A stretch of DNA of 64,000 bases from Adiantum capillus-veneris (GCA_014529385.2 CM043955.1:144469640-144533639), one strand, 5' to 3'; numbered from the stretch's first letter, positions 34,804-47,835 are shown. Translations and numbers: made by a program. Notes: generated from the letters alone by a model not told the origin.

Positions 34804-36118
34804 TGAAGTTGTAGCTGCCAGGAGAGCAGGTCTATAGATAGGAACAGGTGATCTACAGTAGGGGAAGATTTTAGGTAGTGTCAGATTTTTTACGATCTGA
34901 TACTTTATCTAACTAAAATTAGCAAGTGGATCTGTGGAGGAAGATGTCCTCGCTGCAAGAGAGCCAGTCATCTCTCTGAAGGGAGGGGAGTGCGCAGGAG
35001 ATTGACGACGCTCCTCCAGATTCAAGCCAAGAGACGAAGTACAGGTACAGGGTTTGCACTATAGATTGCTCTAGGTGTCGGGTTGGCATAGAGCATGTTT
35101 TGTGATTTTCCAGGCTATGTATGACATTGTGGAGAGCTGTTATGCTCTAGTCTCTTGGATTTCAGTTCCAGAGGTGTTGCAGTGTCCTGTTTACTGGCTT
35201 TGGTACTTGCTTTGCCACAGCTGTACAGGTGACTTCTCGTCAGATGGAGATGTATTGCATTGGCTTGATGTCATGCATGGAAGTGTCTTGTTAGCCGTTT
35301 CGTACTCCTGTATGTACACTGCGAGAGCTCTTTGTATGCTCAATGATCTGGTTGAGCTACTCCTAGATTGTTTGCCATAGGATTTGGCATCTTATTTCCT
35401 TTGTTGTTTTGGGTGTGACTTAGTCCCTGTACAAATAAGACTCTATCCGATTTGTGCCAGGAGTTTTATGCATGTTGTGACAGTGTTTGTAAGGTATTAG
35501 TCATGCATAACACTTGTTGCTTGCGGATAGGTTTTCCGCTTTTCCGCTTATGCGCTCACAGGTGGTCACTCTAATTGCATTGTTGGCCGGTTTTATGACA
35601 GAGGTTTGTAGCACAGGTTTTGTGCAAGCAATTTGATGCACATATTTGCAGGGATTTGATCATGCATGTTGATTGCTGATTGAGTGCGCATTGGCTCTTG
35701 TTGAGCGGTTGATCGACTTATGGCTATTTTGGGTTAGATAGCCATTTTACGTCGAAACTATGGCAAAATTTTCCCAGTATTTTGTGACATAATGTGCATG
35801 TTTCTTGCTTAGCTTGGCTTGATTTTGGCACTTAGTTTTGGCTTTGAGATTGTTGGTTACACTCAGAGTTTACGTGTGATGTTCTCTACAGGTGGGAAAT
35901 TAGTGCGAGATGCATAAAGATCGCACTTGTGGGGCTTGGCAATTAGTTCACAGGATTGCAGTGGTGTACTATAGCAGGGAGGGCTTATGTATTGACATTG
36001 TGGGAGCTTTATGATCATAGATTGTCTCACAAATTTTGCATGGTGACTTTGCCATATTCTTGGACAGTTGGCAGGTGCTAAGACATTGATTTTGCTTTTT
36101 AGTTTACTACATTGTGCT

Positions 36119-37205
36119 CATGGAAGAGACAGGTGATCACTCAGATTATGATCTCTCCAAGATGCACATGTTTGATGGGTCAGACTTTGCAGCATGGAGA
36201 GAGTGTATGCTTGATGCATTGACACAGTGAAGGTTGCATGGACCATTGAGTGGTGATGCAGGTAGACCTTCATTCTTGTTTGACAATCAGTGGCCAGATC
36301 TAGATGAGATGGCATTATCTATGATATGTTTGCACCTTGCGGAGTCTATATTTGCTCTTGTTATGTATGAGACGACTACGAGAGCATGTTGATAGAGATT
36401 GCATGAGATGTATGACAGATCTGAGTCATATGAGACTCTTGTGAGACAACGGCATTCACATATGCATCGACGGGTTACGTGTTGGCATTGTGGTCGTTCA
36501 GGGCACATTAGACGGTGATGCTTTTGCCGTATGTGACAGCACAGGAGACATTCTAGTCTCAAGGATGCGGTAGATGCTATAGGCTCTGTTGACTTGAAAG
36601 TTGCAGGATCAGATACAGTGTCTGAGTACCCTAGTGATAGTGAGGTCACATTTGCTTCCTATATTACTCTCAATTTTTTGACGTCTAAGGATAGTGCACT
36701 TCTTTTGCAATGGGTGCTAGACAGGGACGCTACTTTTCATGTCACTCTGTATCCTGACTGGTTCAGTAGCTATTCTAGCAGAGTGCATGGTAGTGTGCAA
36801 TTGGTAGATGGGTCACTGTATGAGATTGCTGGTTCAGGAGATGTGAGACTGTCATTACCGAGTGATGCATCGTACGTGCTGAGAGATGTGAATCATGTGC
36901 CAGATTTGACACTAAGTTTGATCTCCGCTGGTCATCTCAGGGATAGTGGATGTCGAGTATCACTGCTTGAGCGATCTTTTGTGTTGCATTTGGGTTCGCT
37001 GGTGATTTTGCGAGGTGCTAAAGTTGGCACATGGTACCTATTGCACATAGTACTGGTGCGAGATGGTCGAGTCTCAATCTTGTTACAGCCATGCAGAGAG
37101 CGAGAGACCTGGACAGTCTCTTTTTCTCATGGGTTGCAGGGTACTTTTCATGGAGTGCAGAGTAGTGAGCTTGTTGTGCACACAGTTGGGGCACGACTTG
37201 AGTAG
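36119..37205 (+). pseudogene. Copia gag and protease remnant
   Basis: Gag-like start near 36119 (MFDGSDFAAWRECML, LDEMALSMICLHLAES), a zinc knuckle (CWHCGRSGHIRR, final Cys shifted by a stop), then from 36594 protease and gag-pre-integrase sequence: WVLDRDATFHVT, SSYSSRVHGSVQLVDGS, YVLRDVNHVPDLTLSLISAGHLRDSGC. The protease active site, usually DSG, reads DRD here, so the enzyme would be inactive. Stops at about 36230 and 36390 break gag. Confidence 0.8.
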
Positions 37206-37586
37206 TCACACAAAGAGGTGACAGAGTCAGACATGCATGCTTTGCTAGTGACTGCGCAAAGCAGAGAGTCAGTTGTGCAAGATACTTCTATGCAAGATAG
37301 ACAGGTAGAGCGGTCTTGATCTAGTGAGTCACGGCAGGAGGACATTCTGCAAGAGTCTATGCATAAGGAGTTAGAGCATGAGAGCTCTAGTGAATCATAG
37401 CAGATTGAGTGGTCATGTTTGCAGTGGATGATTTCAGAGGAGGCTGAGACGTTAGCGATTATGCAGTCATTCCTTTCTATGCTCGACAATGAGCATGGGG
37501 ATATAGTTGTGCAGGATATGTCTTCTAGCAGACACCTAGAGCATCTGGTTTGCTCTAAGGTTGCATGACAGGTTGATGCGTCTTTT

Positions 37587-37952
37587 GTGGACAGTCAGGA
37601 CATGAATGCAGCTGACACACCTTGTCAGTCAGAGATGCCTATTTCTAGGGATATATATGTTGATGCATGCTCCGTAGAGCTAGCAGGGCCCGCTAGCATT
37701 GCATCGGCATTCGGTGGTCTCATGTATGAGATGCTGACCTTGAGACCGGATATCGCAGCTGCAGTGGGAGCATTTGTAGTTGGGGTTGTCAATCACTTGT
37801 TGACTGATGAGGGCATAGTGAACGAGGGAGATATGAAGGTATTGCGTACATACTTGCAGTACGTGTGCGGTACGTCTGGTGGTGTATGGACTTACACGGG
37901 AGCAGGACAATCGGATGCACACGATCACAATGAGCCAGTGGGTATCGGTTGA
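37587..37952 (+). pseudogene. Copia pol C-terminal remnant
   Basis: Open frame containing FGGLMYEMLTLRPDIAAAVGA and VLRTYLQYVCGTSGGVW, the linker between copia RT and RNase H (usually SLMYAMVATRPDI and LRYLRGT). Integrase and the RT core between it and the protease part are missing. Confidence 0.75.
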
Positions 37953-38026
37953 GAGAGGTTTTATCTCACCTTTTGTAGTCTTTTGTAGTTCTCTTGCTTA
38001 AAAGAACCTGCATTTAAGTGGGAGGT

Positions 38027-38206
38027 TGTTGGGGTATAGGCGCCTGTGCCTTGCCCGGCCGCCCAGAGTCTGGGCGCCCACTGACTTGTATACCTTATAC
38101 ATAGCATAAATGTATAGGGGGTTTCTCACTCTGATTGAGTCTCCCCACCCCTTTCTATGTGTTGTGTGCTCTTCTCCTTCCTCTTCTCTCCTACACAGTT
38201 CCTTCA
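38027..38206 (+). repeat. Copia 3' LTR (180 bp)
   Basis: Same start, end and length as the 5' LTR; preceded by the purine tract AAGTGGGAGGT and followed by target duplication CATGG. Confidence 0.9.
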
Positions 38207-38211
38207 CATGG

Positions 38212-39795
38212 AGCTCTCTCATTGGGGGAATTCTTCTAACTAAGGTTACTTTGTAATAAATCCTTTTGCTCATAATCTCTTCTCTAATCACTCTCTTGGC
38301 CTATAAAAGGAGGCCTCCTCTTTTGTAAACACACACACCTACACATACACACCCTTGTGCTACATGCTAGTAGCATGAACCCTAATCGCATAATCACAAC
38401 ACCATCACCATGCACAAAATGAGAACCATACCTCCACACACTTGTAATGAAGGATTGAAGGCACGATTTCAAGAAGAAGAATGATGGATACACTCATGAT
38501 ATTCCTTGCCATCAACTACCATCCCTCCATTATGCATCCTACGGTCTTGTCCCCTTCTCATCTTCTTGCCATGTGCTACCTATTGTATTCATCTTTTGCG
38601 AGCAATCAACACACTCCATCTAGGTGCCATATCTTGTGTCATCTGGGATATACTTCATTGTGAGTATGGTTTATGCTTGTTTCTTTTCTTTTTTGCTTAT
38701 GTAGAGCTGTGTGGATTCTCCACCATACACACTCTCTCTCTCTCCCCCTCTCATATTCATAACATCTTGTTACTTGCATCTTAAGGTGTGCGGATTTTCC
38801 AGGCTTTGGTATGAGAAGTGAGTATACCTACATGTTTCCCTTACCTCATTATCTTTGTTACTACATGCATGAGGAGCAAGCCCATTCTCACTCACTCACC
38901 ATTCCTCTCATCTTGTTTTCTGACCATCCCATCCCACACTTGGGCGTGGATATTGAAATTGTTTTCCATGGCTCGTTCGATTATGTATATATATGCGTCG
39001 TAGCCACATATCTTGCTAGGTGGTCCCCCTATTGTGTACCTCCCATGATGAGGCCATGGTATATAGTCTTGGTGTAGAGGCCACCCGGTCTGGTTTACAC
39101 TTCCACCTCTCATTTGGTGCCCCCACGGAGGAGGGCTTTGCAAAGACCTTCAGTTTACAAAACCTAAAGCATTTTTTGAAAGCAGGTGGGCCTATGCTCT
39201 CTCTTGGCCTAGAAATTTCAAGTCAAGTAGGACCATCCAAGCGTCACTGCCGCATGAAAAATGGAAAAGTGATTGAGGTAGACTCTTCTCCCCCAGTTTG
39301 TTTTTAGCCCAATATGGAGGATTATGTGAACTTCAACAAGAGGTAGAGGCCCATGGTGAAGGTGTCACCTCATGAAGACTTAACATATGCAACTCTAGTG
39401 GTCAAAGCCTTGCCCTACAACCAACATGGATAATCACAATAGGCAAGAAGTCCAGAGGAAACTAGTGACAAAAGCATTTGCCTTCGGTTTTTGGGTGCGT
39501 AGTCTTGGTCGTTCTTGTTGTATACTTTTTTGGTGTATGAGGGGAGCGGCCAAGCATGCCCTACCTGACTCCGAAAACAAAATAAAATAGGCAAGAAGTC
39601 TTTCCTTTGCATTTGTTGCATTGCATGCATGTAAATGTGTACATTGATATGAAGATATTCTACCAGCAAAAGATTATTTTCCTGTTCGGAGCAGAAATGC
39701 TTGGCAAAATCCTTAGATCCCCACGTCCCGTCATCTTGCCCATTCTTGATTACTACCACTCTTTTGATTAATCATATTTATTCTATTCTAGCCTT
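38212..39795 (+). promoter_or_regulatory. Putative LTR/promoter region with TATA box
   Basis: CTATAAAAGGAGG at 38301 is a good TATA box on the plus strand, followed by CA-rich leader-like sequence. The plus-strand gypsy gag begins about 1.5 kb downstream, so this could be the promoter-bearing LTR of that element, split by the copia insertion. Ends were not found. Small frames here lack motifs. Confidence 0.4.
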
Positions 39796-40755
39796 GTGCT
39801 CTTCTTAGCTCCTGCTCAAGTTTTCCAACCATGTATAAACCTTTATGAACCATTAAGTCATTCCCAAAAAGAAAAAAAAACATTTTTAATTGTCTACTTT
39901 ATTATTTACTACCATGGCAGTGTCTCTTTTCCCACATTTAGTGGCAAGAAGGGAGAAGACATCACCACCAATATTTTGGATAACTTTGACATCGCTTGTG
40001 TGGTTTCCAACAAGGATGACGATGCCTCATGGCTACAAATCTTTCCTCTATTGAGATGAAAGTAGAGGCCAAGTCTTGGTACAATGCTTTGCCCCAAGCT
40101 ACCAAGGATGCATGGGACTTACTACCTGTTGCATTCGTGAAGAGGTTTGGTGGAGCCACAACCTCAAAACATTTATGGCAGCTGTGCTGGCAAAGTTAAA
40201 GCAGAGAGGTCTCCTAGAGTATGCCACTTACAAATCCAAGTTTGTGGATTTGTAGGAGCAATGGGTTGCCTCACTGGAGGAAAGTGAAGGAGCACCTAAT
40301 TTATTGAAGAAGTATTGTTTCATTGTTGTCATGTGGTCGTCGCTTAAAGAGAAGGTGAAGGGGAGATTCCCTGCAACATATGAGTTGGTAGTGGAAGTAG
40401 CTCACCCTACATACAAGAAACTGCACATGAAAGCAAGAGTCAACAAGTCAGAGAAATCAAGCTCAGTCCGACTAACCCTAGTAACTGCAATAGCCACTAA
40501 CAGAACCCAATCACAAGAGACATCAAAAGAGAAACAAGACCTGTTAAGTCGCATCACCACTCAGCTTGAGAATCTATCTATACATTTGGTGCAACAAGGG
40601 CATGCACACAACCACAATCAAGAGCAAGGGAGAGGACAACAAAGGCAAAACCAAGAATACCACTGCTATAATTGTGGGGAAGATGGCCATGGTATGTATT
40701 ATTGCCCACATCCAAGGAGGAAAAATTTCAACAGAGGATCCAGACAAAATTAACT
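39796..40755 (+). pseudogene. Ty3/gypsy gag (capsid and zinc knuckle)
   Basis: Plus-strand frames: DNFDIACVVSNKDDDASW, after a shift AKSWYNALPQATKDAW and FVKRF (retrotransposon gag core), then 40304-40753 with LKEKVKGRFPATYE, a Gln/Asn/His-rich linker and the nucleocapsid knuckle CYNCGEDGHGMYYC (C-x2-C-x4-H-x4-C). The downstream region to about 40990 has no recognisable pol. Frame breaks near 40057 and 40190 indicate decay. Confidence 0.75.
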
Positions 40756-41270
40756 CTCACCACCAAGAGCAAGACCGCCACCACCAAGGCCACCACAACA
40801 AGCACCAATGTGCAAATCCTACAACGACCTATGCAACCACATCCACCACCACATATCCTCATTCCACCTTTACTACTACCACTAGTTGGTAACCATGTAG
40901 TGAGTTTCATTAGTCTTGAAGGTAAGGAAAAGATGAAAGTGGAGGATAACATCAAAGGAGTAGCAAAAGGTAACAGGAAGGTATAGAAGAGGTGGACACC
41001 ATGTGAGTTAAGAACTCTAAGCTTGAGGAAGCTTCAAAAAATGAAGAAAAGATAAATACCAAAAGGGAGTCAATCAAGATAATTTCTAAGCCACGATAAA
41101 AAAATTGCATTTTAGATTTCGCAATTGGTGTGTCTATATAATCTCGTGATCTTGTAAATGATGTTTCTATGCAGGACTCAAAGATCCCTAAGGGGGAGAG
41201 CTACCCAATTATTTGAGAGAGACCATGGCTCATGGCTATGAGAGTAAATGAATATTTGGACACATGAATT
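40756..41270. other. Unassigned DNA after gag
   Basis: Proline/His-rich small frames overlap here but no pol motif follows the gag; nothing else recognised. Confidence 0.4.
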
Positions 41271-41468
41271 CTCTGGATGTGCACAATATTTCCTATTTGT
41301 ATTGTATAAGGTCTTGGGCTCATTGGGAGTTCCAAATTGTATATGCTAGCTAGAGGCCACAAACTTAATCCCATAGTAGAAAGGATTGTGGTGCAATCCT
41401 TTATAAGGAAGCCTTTATGCAAGGAGGCTTCATTCTTGATTATTCATTCTCAAGAATCCATTCTTGAG

Positions 41469-41514
<46 letters not shown>

Positions 41515-41832
41515 TTCACTTTATGGATGGCCTAGCCTTGAGCTTAATGCCCTTGCTTAGAAGGCTAGTGCTAATCCATAAAGTGAACACTCAAGAGAGA
41601 GAGAGAGCTCTCAAGAATGAAGTCTCCTTGCATAAAGGCTTCCTTATAAAGGCTTGCAACACAATCCTTTCTTCTATGGGATTAAGTTTGAGGCCTCTAG
41701 CTAGCATATACAATTTGGAACTCCCAATGAGTCTAAGACTTATACAATGTAAATAGGAAATATTGTGCACATCCATAGCACATCTCCAACTTGATGCATA
41801 ATCAATGTAGCATGTGTTAGCCGCTGCTAACA
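41271..41832. repeat. Inverted pair of LTR fragments
   Basis: The left arm (41271-41577) is the reverse complement of the right arm (about 41560-41785). Shared sequence runs from CTGGATGTGCACAATATTTCC to CATTCTTGAGAGCTC and CACTTTATGGAT. The right arm ends at a TGTTAG...-type terminus (minus strand) at 41832, followed by a purine tract on the minus strand. A (CT)n microsatellite (41469-41510) lies in the left arm. A third copy of the family lies at 42872-43195. Confidence 0.75.
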
Positions 41833-41843
41833 TTCCCCCCTTC
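41833..41843 (-). other. Polypurine tract next to LTR fragment
   Basis: GAAGGGGGGAA on the minus strand immediately before TGTTAGCAGCGG. The same arrangement recurs at 43196 and 58660. Confidence 0.6.
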
Positions 41844-42871
41844 CTAATTTGGTGCATGTCTTTGTGTGCCGATGAAGCAAAACACGGTGACATGGTAGAA
41901 AGCAAGTCCATGGAAGAATATTGAGTTGAAATCATAAGAACAAGTAATGAGCATCAAAGGCCAACAAGGATAAAAAACATGAAGTACAATTAATAATCAT
42001 GCAAAGTGTAATCGGGGGTGGAATTCGGGGTTTGGGGTATTCATGACTCGAAAATTAGCTTCATTTACTTGCACGCACATCATCAAATCAAACCAAAATT
42101 GAGTTACACACACTCAAAACCAATGAAATTAGTAGTGAAATTACTCTATTCTAAACATCCTATACTTACTAGCTTAGGATATTGATCCCCGACAGTGGCG
42201 GCAAATGTTGAGGGAAATCGTAGCATAACCTAATCAACCCAAGACCAACAAAATTATCAATCCTAGGATCAGCAGCCCGTGGCTAGGACATGGAAGCACG
42301 AGCATCATTGGATGTATCAGATGAGAGGAGACAATGCTATAGAGATTATCCATGAATTACTAACTCTAATCACATCATCAATCAAGTATCACCTACACAC
42401 ATTAAGCCCACCAAGTATCACCTACACACATTAAGCCCACCAAAATCCGACATGCCGTAGACTAGAATCCCAAAGCACACTCATGACAAGCACACACTAA
42501 TTGCATTGGTGTTGACCTCTCCAATGACCACATGTCAATCAAGGTACTTCATCAGAAGCTATACACAGAAGGTGAATGGTGCTATAGTTTCATTAAACTC
42601 ATCCACACACAAGCAAACAATAGGTCACATACACTAATCACAAGATTAAGAACCACCTTAATCAACCTAATTAGTGATGTTAAATGTCGCAAATTGAGTG
42701 CTCATAGAAGGATAGAGGTGGTCAATAAGCAAGAAATCATCACACACACACTCAAATCTAGAATAATGAGAAGGTGAAACTGCTTCATGAATAAATGAAA
42801 TATAGCGTTAAGACGGAAGAAGGTAGAGATTATATTAAGAAATTATTCTCTAATTACAATGAATTAGCACT
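41844..42871. other. Internal remnant between LTR copies
   Basis: No conserved coding sequence. It contains a 29 bp tandem duplication (AAGTATCACCTACACACATT twice, about 42385-42442). Confidence 0.4.
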
Positions 42872-43195
42872 AGCCTTCTAAGCATGGGCATTAAGCTCAA
42901 GGCTAGGCCATCCATAACGCGAACACTCAAGAGACAAAGAGCTCTCAAGAATGGATCCTCAAGAAAAACTACTCAAGAATGAAGCCTCCTTGCATAAAGG
43001 CAACCTTATAAAGGCTTGCACCACAATCCTTTCTACTATGGGATTAAGTTTGACACCTCTAGCTAGCATATACAAATTGGAACTCCCAATGAGCCCAAGA
43101 CCTTATACAATGTAAGTAGGAAATATTGTGCACATCCATAGAACATCTCCAACTTGATGCATAATCACTGTAGCTTGTAATAGCCGCTACTAACA
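42872..43195 (-). repeat. LTR fragment, same family as 41.3-41.8 kb
   Basis: Runs CTAGCCTTCTAAGCATGGGC to TAACA with strong similarity to 41560-41832. A TATAAAGG box (about 43010) is shared. Followed on the minus strand by GAAGGGGGGAA. Confidence 0.7.
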
Positions 43196-43205
43196 TTCCC
43201 CCCTT

Positions 43206-43775
43206 CAAATGTGGGATGCGTTTCTAACCTCATTCCTATTTTATTGCAGACATAGTGAGAACCACGAACATAATTATCAATCCATGGGAAAATCTCTTGG
43301 AAACAACAAACAACTCACATCTAACACAAGCTACACTCAAATGACCAAAGTCACCAAAAGCTAATCGCTAATTGGCAAACAAATCATAACCGTTAGAGCA
43401 TCAAATGACATCCAAGAATTACAAAACTTCTAGTACATGTTTAAAAGACCTAAGCACACATGCTTGTGGTTTCAAATGTCACTTCAGGTCAGGTGTAAAA
43501 ATCACAATTATTAATATTAGTGAGATTTTGACCTAGTCATTTTCGACCCAGAATGCATCTAAATGCTTAACAATGGTGCCCCAATAGCCCACATATGTGA
43601 GTTCCTAGATTAAGTTCCTACTTATGATGAAATTAGGCTGCAAGTTGGCGATGCCAAAAGCTACAGATTACCATGAAATGTTTATGTCAACTTGTAGAGC
43701 TCTTACCTACGGTTGTAACGCAATAGACGACATTGCAATGTGACAACCGAGAAGGAAGTAGGAAGTGCAAGAAGG
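43206..43775. other. Unassigned DNA
   Basis: No gene or known repeat recognised up to the target duplication of the next element. Confidence 0.4.
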
Positions 43776-43780
43776 AGAGA

Positions 43781-44157
43781 TGTCATAATAATCAATATCT
43801 AATTCTCCTAAATGATTTTCTCATGTTAAACTGATAATTTAATATGGGGAAGTGCCGGGGGAGAAAAAGCTAGAATATTGGTTAAGCTAGCACACCGGCC
43901 ATACTAGGGATCCAAAGGAGGGAAAATAGGGATCCAAAGAGGGGGGAATCTATAAAAGAGCCATGTGCAACAATGGGCTTAAAATATCCTAAGGTTCAGC
44001 CCATTAAGATTTCCAAAATGCTAAGGTTCCAAAATTCAAAGGTTGTGTCCAAAGGTCAAACATAGGGGGCATTGGATGCTTTGTGTGTATCCCAAAAGTC
44101 TTTTGCAATCCCTACATAGGAGGGGGCAAACCTTGCAAGTAGGGGATGAGAGAGAAA

Positions 44158-44218
<61 letters not shown>

Positions 44219-45414
44219 GCTCCCTTTACACAAAGGGAATGAGGGACACATGTCAGCTCCCTAGCCTAGATGCCTACAAGGTGTATCCAATTCCTATTGG
44301 ATGGCCTTGGAGGTGGACCAATGAGAATTAGGCTAGAGTAAATCTAGCTTAATCAATTTAAAAACACTTAATAAAAGAACAATAAGAATTAAGCTCTCTA
44401 GAAGAGTATTGGACAGTCTCCCAAGGGTGCCAATGAGCATTCAGTAGCCCAATTGCTTGCCTGATTCCTATTGGCCAGGACGCAAAGGGGTCCAATGAGA
44501 GTTTAGTTGAATTAAATAATTACCTAAATCTCTCACAAAAGGGGAAAGGGGGACACATTTTAGAATGCTATCACTTATGCTGCTTAATTACCATTGGCTA
44601 AGTGTGGGGAGGTCCAATAGGATGCTAGCAAGAGCAAAAAGCAAGAGGGTTCGACCGAGAGAGAGAGAGAGGACTGAGTTTTGCAAGGCATTATCACACA
44701 TACACTCACACAATCTCATGTGTGAAGTAAATAAGACTCTCTCTCCTTCTCAAGCTTTAATGGAAAGCTTATCACCTACTCCGAGCTTGTGAGAAGGAAG
44801 GCCTACACCAACAACTCTTGGCTTTGTGATGCAAATCCAACCAAGAGCCAAGATTCAATGCATGCTCATCTCCTCTACCATGCTAATTACTAAGCTAAGA
44901 TATGCTAATATATGAGTGATTATGTGAAGAGATGTACATATTTCTCGTAAGAATACTCCTTCTTCCTCTCAATCTACTCTCATACCCCGCTAGCTCTCAC
45001 CATCTTTGAAGGTGTGTGAGGTCTTGGGTCTGAGAACGTGAGGGAATTGATGTTGTGTTTGATAAATGTTTTGCGTAGTGCATAAAGTTTCCATCTTCAT
45101 TGCACTAGCTAGTATTGAACGAACACAAGAAATTGTATTGTAAAATGTCTCTCTTGATGGGAGAAACCATAATACAAAGCCTTTTGGAGGGGGGACCGGC
45201 TCTATGCAAATCCGGTCCTCAACTGTTGTCAATTGCTTAATTTCCCTCTCTTTTGAAGTATTGTTCATGCTATCTAACTAGGTGTTATCTTTTTTGTTGC
45301 TCTCTCCACCCAAGCACTCTTGTTAATCTCATTTGGAATCTATTCTAATGAAATGCTCACTATGTTCATGCTATTTTCCTCTACACACAAGTTACTAGGC
45401 CATTAAATGTTACA
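43781..45414 (+). repeat. Ty3/gypsy 5' LTR (1634 bp)
   Basis: Starts TGTCATAATAATC and ends GTTACA. Contains a TATA box (CTATAAAAGAGCC, 43951) and an (AC)n run at 44157-44217. Confidence 0.9.
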
Positions 45415-45433
45415 TTGGTATCAGAGCACAAGG
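45415..45433 (+). other. Primer binding site
   Basis: TTGGTATCAGAGCACAAGG directly after the LTR, complementary to the 3' end of initiator methionine tRNA. Confidence 0.85.
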
Positions 45434-45827
45434 TTTCTCTTTTCTTGCTCAAGAAGGAAGGTCCTCAAGCTAGCTATGAATGGTTGGTACTATTAATTGC
45501 ATGTGAGTAAGTAGAATAGGGATTTTTTAGCCTTGCAGTGCGCCTACCTTTGTGCAGTTAACGAGGCATCCCCATCGAGAGCTATGGTCTTAAAAGTGGA
45601 GTCCTACGGGGCTTGCCTATGGCTTGCCTACGACTTAACCACTATTGAGCTATTAGAAGCTTGACAGAAGTCGGTGTTGTTCTGGTGTTGAACGACCCTC
45701 TCTTCTATTCCTTGCAATTAATGGTATTCGAGCCACGAGAACAGTAGCTTGAGTGCTTTTTCTAAAGCGGTAAAGAGGAGTAGCAACTAGGGCTTGAAGT
45801 TCCAAAGTACACCTAAAAGTGGTTAGA

Positions 45828-47404
45828 ATGGATGACAATAGTAAAGAGAGTGAAATCAATGTTGATAACTTTGATTTTGCTAATGAGCAAGCCACTAATG
45901 ATGCCCCGATGCTTGTTAACTATCTTGTTTCTAGGTTTCAACAAGCCATGGGCAATCCATCCTTCCAAAGTGAAGTGCAACGACAGCTTCTTGCTCATGG
46001 GATCCTCCAAGCTCCCCACCATGATGAGAGGGCACCTAGGAAGCCTCCTTGTGAGACTTCCAAAAGAGGTCTCTCTCCGATTCAGGAAGAAGAAGAGGAT
46101 CCATATGAAGGGCTCAAAAATTTTCTCCTTGATGACGCATCTCCTTCTCAAAGGAGAATTCAAGAGCCTCCACCAAAGGAACGAGAAAGAAGTGAGTCTC
46201 CCACCACCTCGGTGGAGATGGCTCCATGAAGATGGCGGGCTAAACGCTCTCCATCACCTCCAAAACAAAGAAGAACATCGCATCCTTCTCCACACCATAC
46301 TTCAAAGAGGGATAACAAAAGGCAAGAGAAGAAAAAGGCGAGAAAGAGGACACCCTCTTCTCCACCTTCTTCATCCTCTTCCACTTATGAAAGTGACGGT
46401 GAAGACAAAGAAGATCAAGGAAAGAAAAAGGTGAGAAAGAGGTCACCCTCTTCTCCATCTTCCTCAAATTCTGCATCTTCTGAAGAAAGTGATTGTGCAA
46501 CCTTTGCACCATCAAAAAGAAGAGGCCATAGGAAATTCTATGCCGCATGGAAGAGGTCCTCCAAGCTCAAGAAATTCAAAGAGGGAGGGAAAAACATCTC
46601 TTTCTTACCTATGATGGCACTTTTGGTGCTACGGACAAAGACTTGGTCTTTATCCAACAATTTGATGTGGCGTTCGGAGATGAGGGCTTCACAGAGTCCT
46701 CTAAGCTACACCATGTAGCTATGCACTTTCAAAAGTCCACTAGACAATGGTGGTCTAGCCTACGGGCCAGCGGTGAAGCTCCACGAACATGGAAAGCTTT
46801 AAGAACTTCCATTATGAAGCAGTTTTTGGCCACCGATGCCAAAGACAAAGTACTCACCGAATGGAGAAGCTTGAAGCTCTCTCCCTATGAATCCATCCAC
46901 AAATATGTAGACAAGTTTTGGGACCTCCAACTCAAAGCCATTGTCTTCAAAAATTTGGATTTTGGAGAGCACAAGTAGCAATTTTGTGCAGGCTTAACCA
47001 AAGAAATGGTGGAGTATGTCAACTCCCAAAGGCCACGCACCATATCAATGGTAATACCTCATACTATGGTGGCCTCTCGAATCCATTTCCAAACAGGGAC
47101 TAAGAAGAATTCTAAGCCCCCTGAAAACAAGGGTGTCAATGAGCCTAAGGGAAAGGACGATGTCCAAAAGTCTCCTAAGGGCAACTCCAACAAAGCTAAA
47201 GAGAAGGGAGTTTATTAAGGCAAAAATAAACTCTCTCCTGAAGAGCTTGAGCGTTATCACAAGGATAACCGATGTTTCAAGTGCGGCGAACAAGGGCATG
47301 TGTACCGTGCTTGTCCCCAAAAGAACAACCGCCATGATCCTCCTATAGATACCTTGGTCAAAATCCAAGAGGAGGAAACTCACCACAAAGGATCTCCTCT
47401 ATGA
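45828..47404 (+). pseudogene. Ty3/gypsy gag
   Basis: ATG at 45828 opens MDDNSKESEINVDNF, followed by a Ser/Lys/Arg/Glu-rich region. An in-frame TGA at 46227 (probably CGA to TGA) and a frameshift near 46590 break it. The capsid core reads TYDGTFGATDKDLVFIQQF, HHVAMHFQKSTRQWW and ESIHKYVDKFWDLQLKA, resembling the Retrotrans_gag domain. After a TAG at 46976 and a TAA near 47216 the nucleocapsid knuckle CFKCGEQGHVYRAC appears. Confidence 0.85.
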
Positions 47405-47821
47405 CATGCTGGGAGAAAGGTAAGAGAACATGATGCTTTTATTCTCTTTGACCCCGGTTCTACTCATAATTTTATATCTATAGAGTTGGCCACCAAGCTA
47501 CACATACAAACCTATGAGATGGGAGATGTCCTACCCGCAGATGGTGCTTTCAAGGGGCAAGAAGCTTCAGTCACTCCCTTAATCAAGAAATTGAGGCTCC
47601 ATGTCCAAAGCTATGTGGACAAAGAGAACTTCTTTACCTCTCCTCTCAAGCATGAGGATGTAATCCGAGGGGCACCATGGTTTGATCGCATGGCTGCCAA
47701 TGTTAAATTCCCTGAAAGGAGAATCTCCTTTAAGTTCATGGAAAAAGATATGTATATAGATGCTAAGGAAATGGGTAACACTATACCCATTGACGTACAC
47801 AAGATTTCAACAAGTCAATAA
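47405..47821 (+). pseudogene. Ty3/gypsy protease region
   Basis: FILFDPGSTHNFIS near 47440-47480 is the aspartic-protease active-site region (D-P-G-S here; D-S/T-G in active enzymes). VIRGAPWFDRM near 47660 matches the conserved second part (usually LGxxWL). A TAA at 47819 separates it from RT. Confidence 0.75.
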
Positions 47822-47835
47822 AAAGCTCTATTTTC

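Larger units (their letters stand above)
34610..38206 (+). mobile_element. Ty1/copia element with 180 bp LTRs, internally deleted
   Basis: Two 180 bp LTRs (34610-34789 and 38027-38206), each starting TGTTGGGGTATAGGCG and ending CCTTCA, are flanked by CATGG at 34605-34609 and 38207-38211. A methionine-tRNA-type primer site (TTGGTATCAGAG) follows the first, and a purine tract (AAGTGGGAGGT) precedes the second. Internal coding is limited to gag, protease and the pol C-terminus. Integrase and most of RT are gone. Confidence 0.9.

Noticed and set aside
44043-44331. Frames rich in poly-Thr-His
   Set aside because: Direct translation of the (AC)n microsatellite in the LTR.
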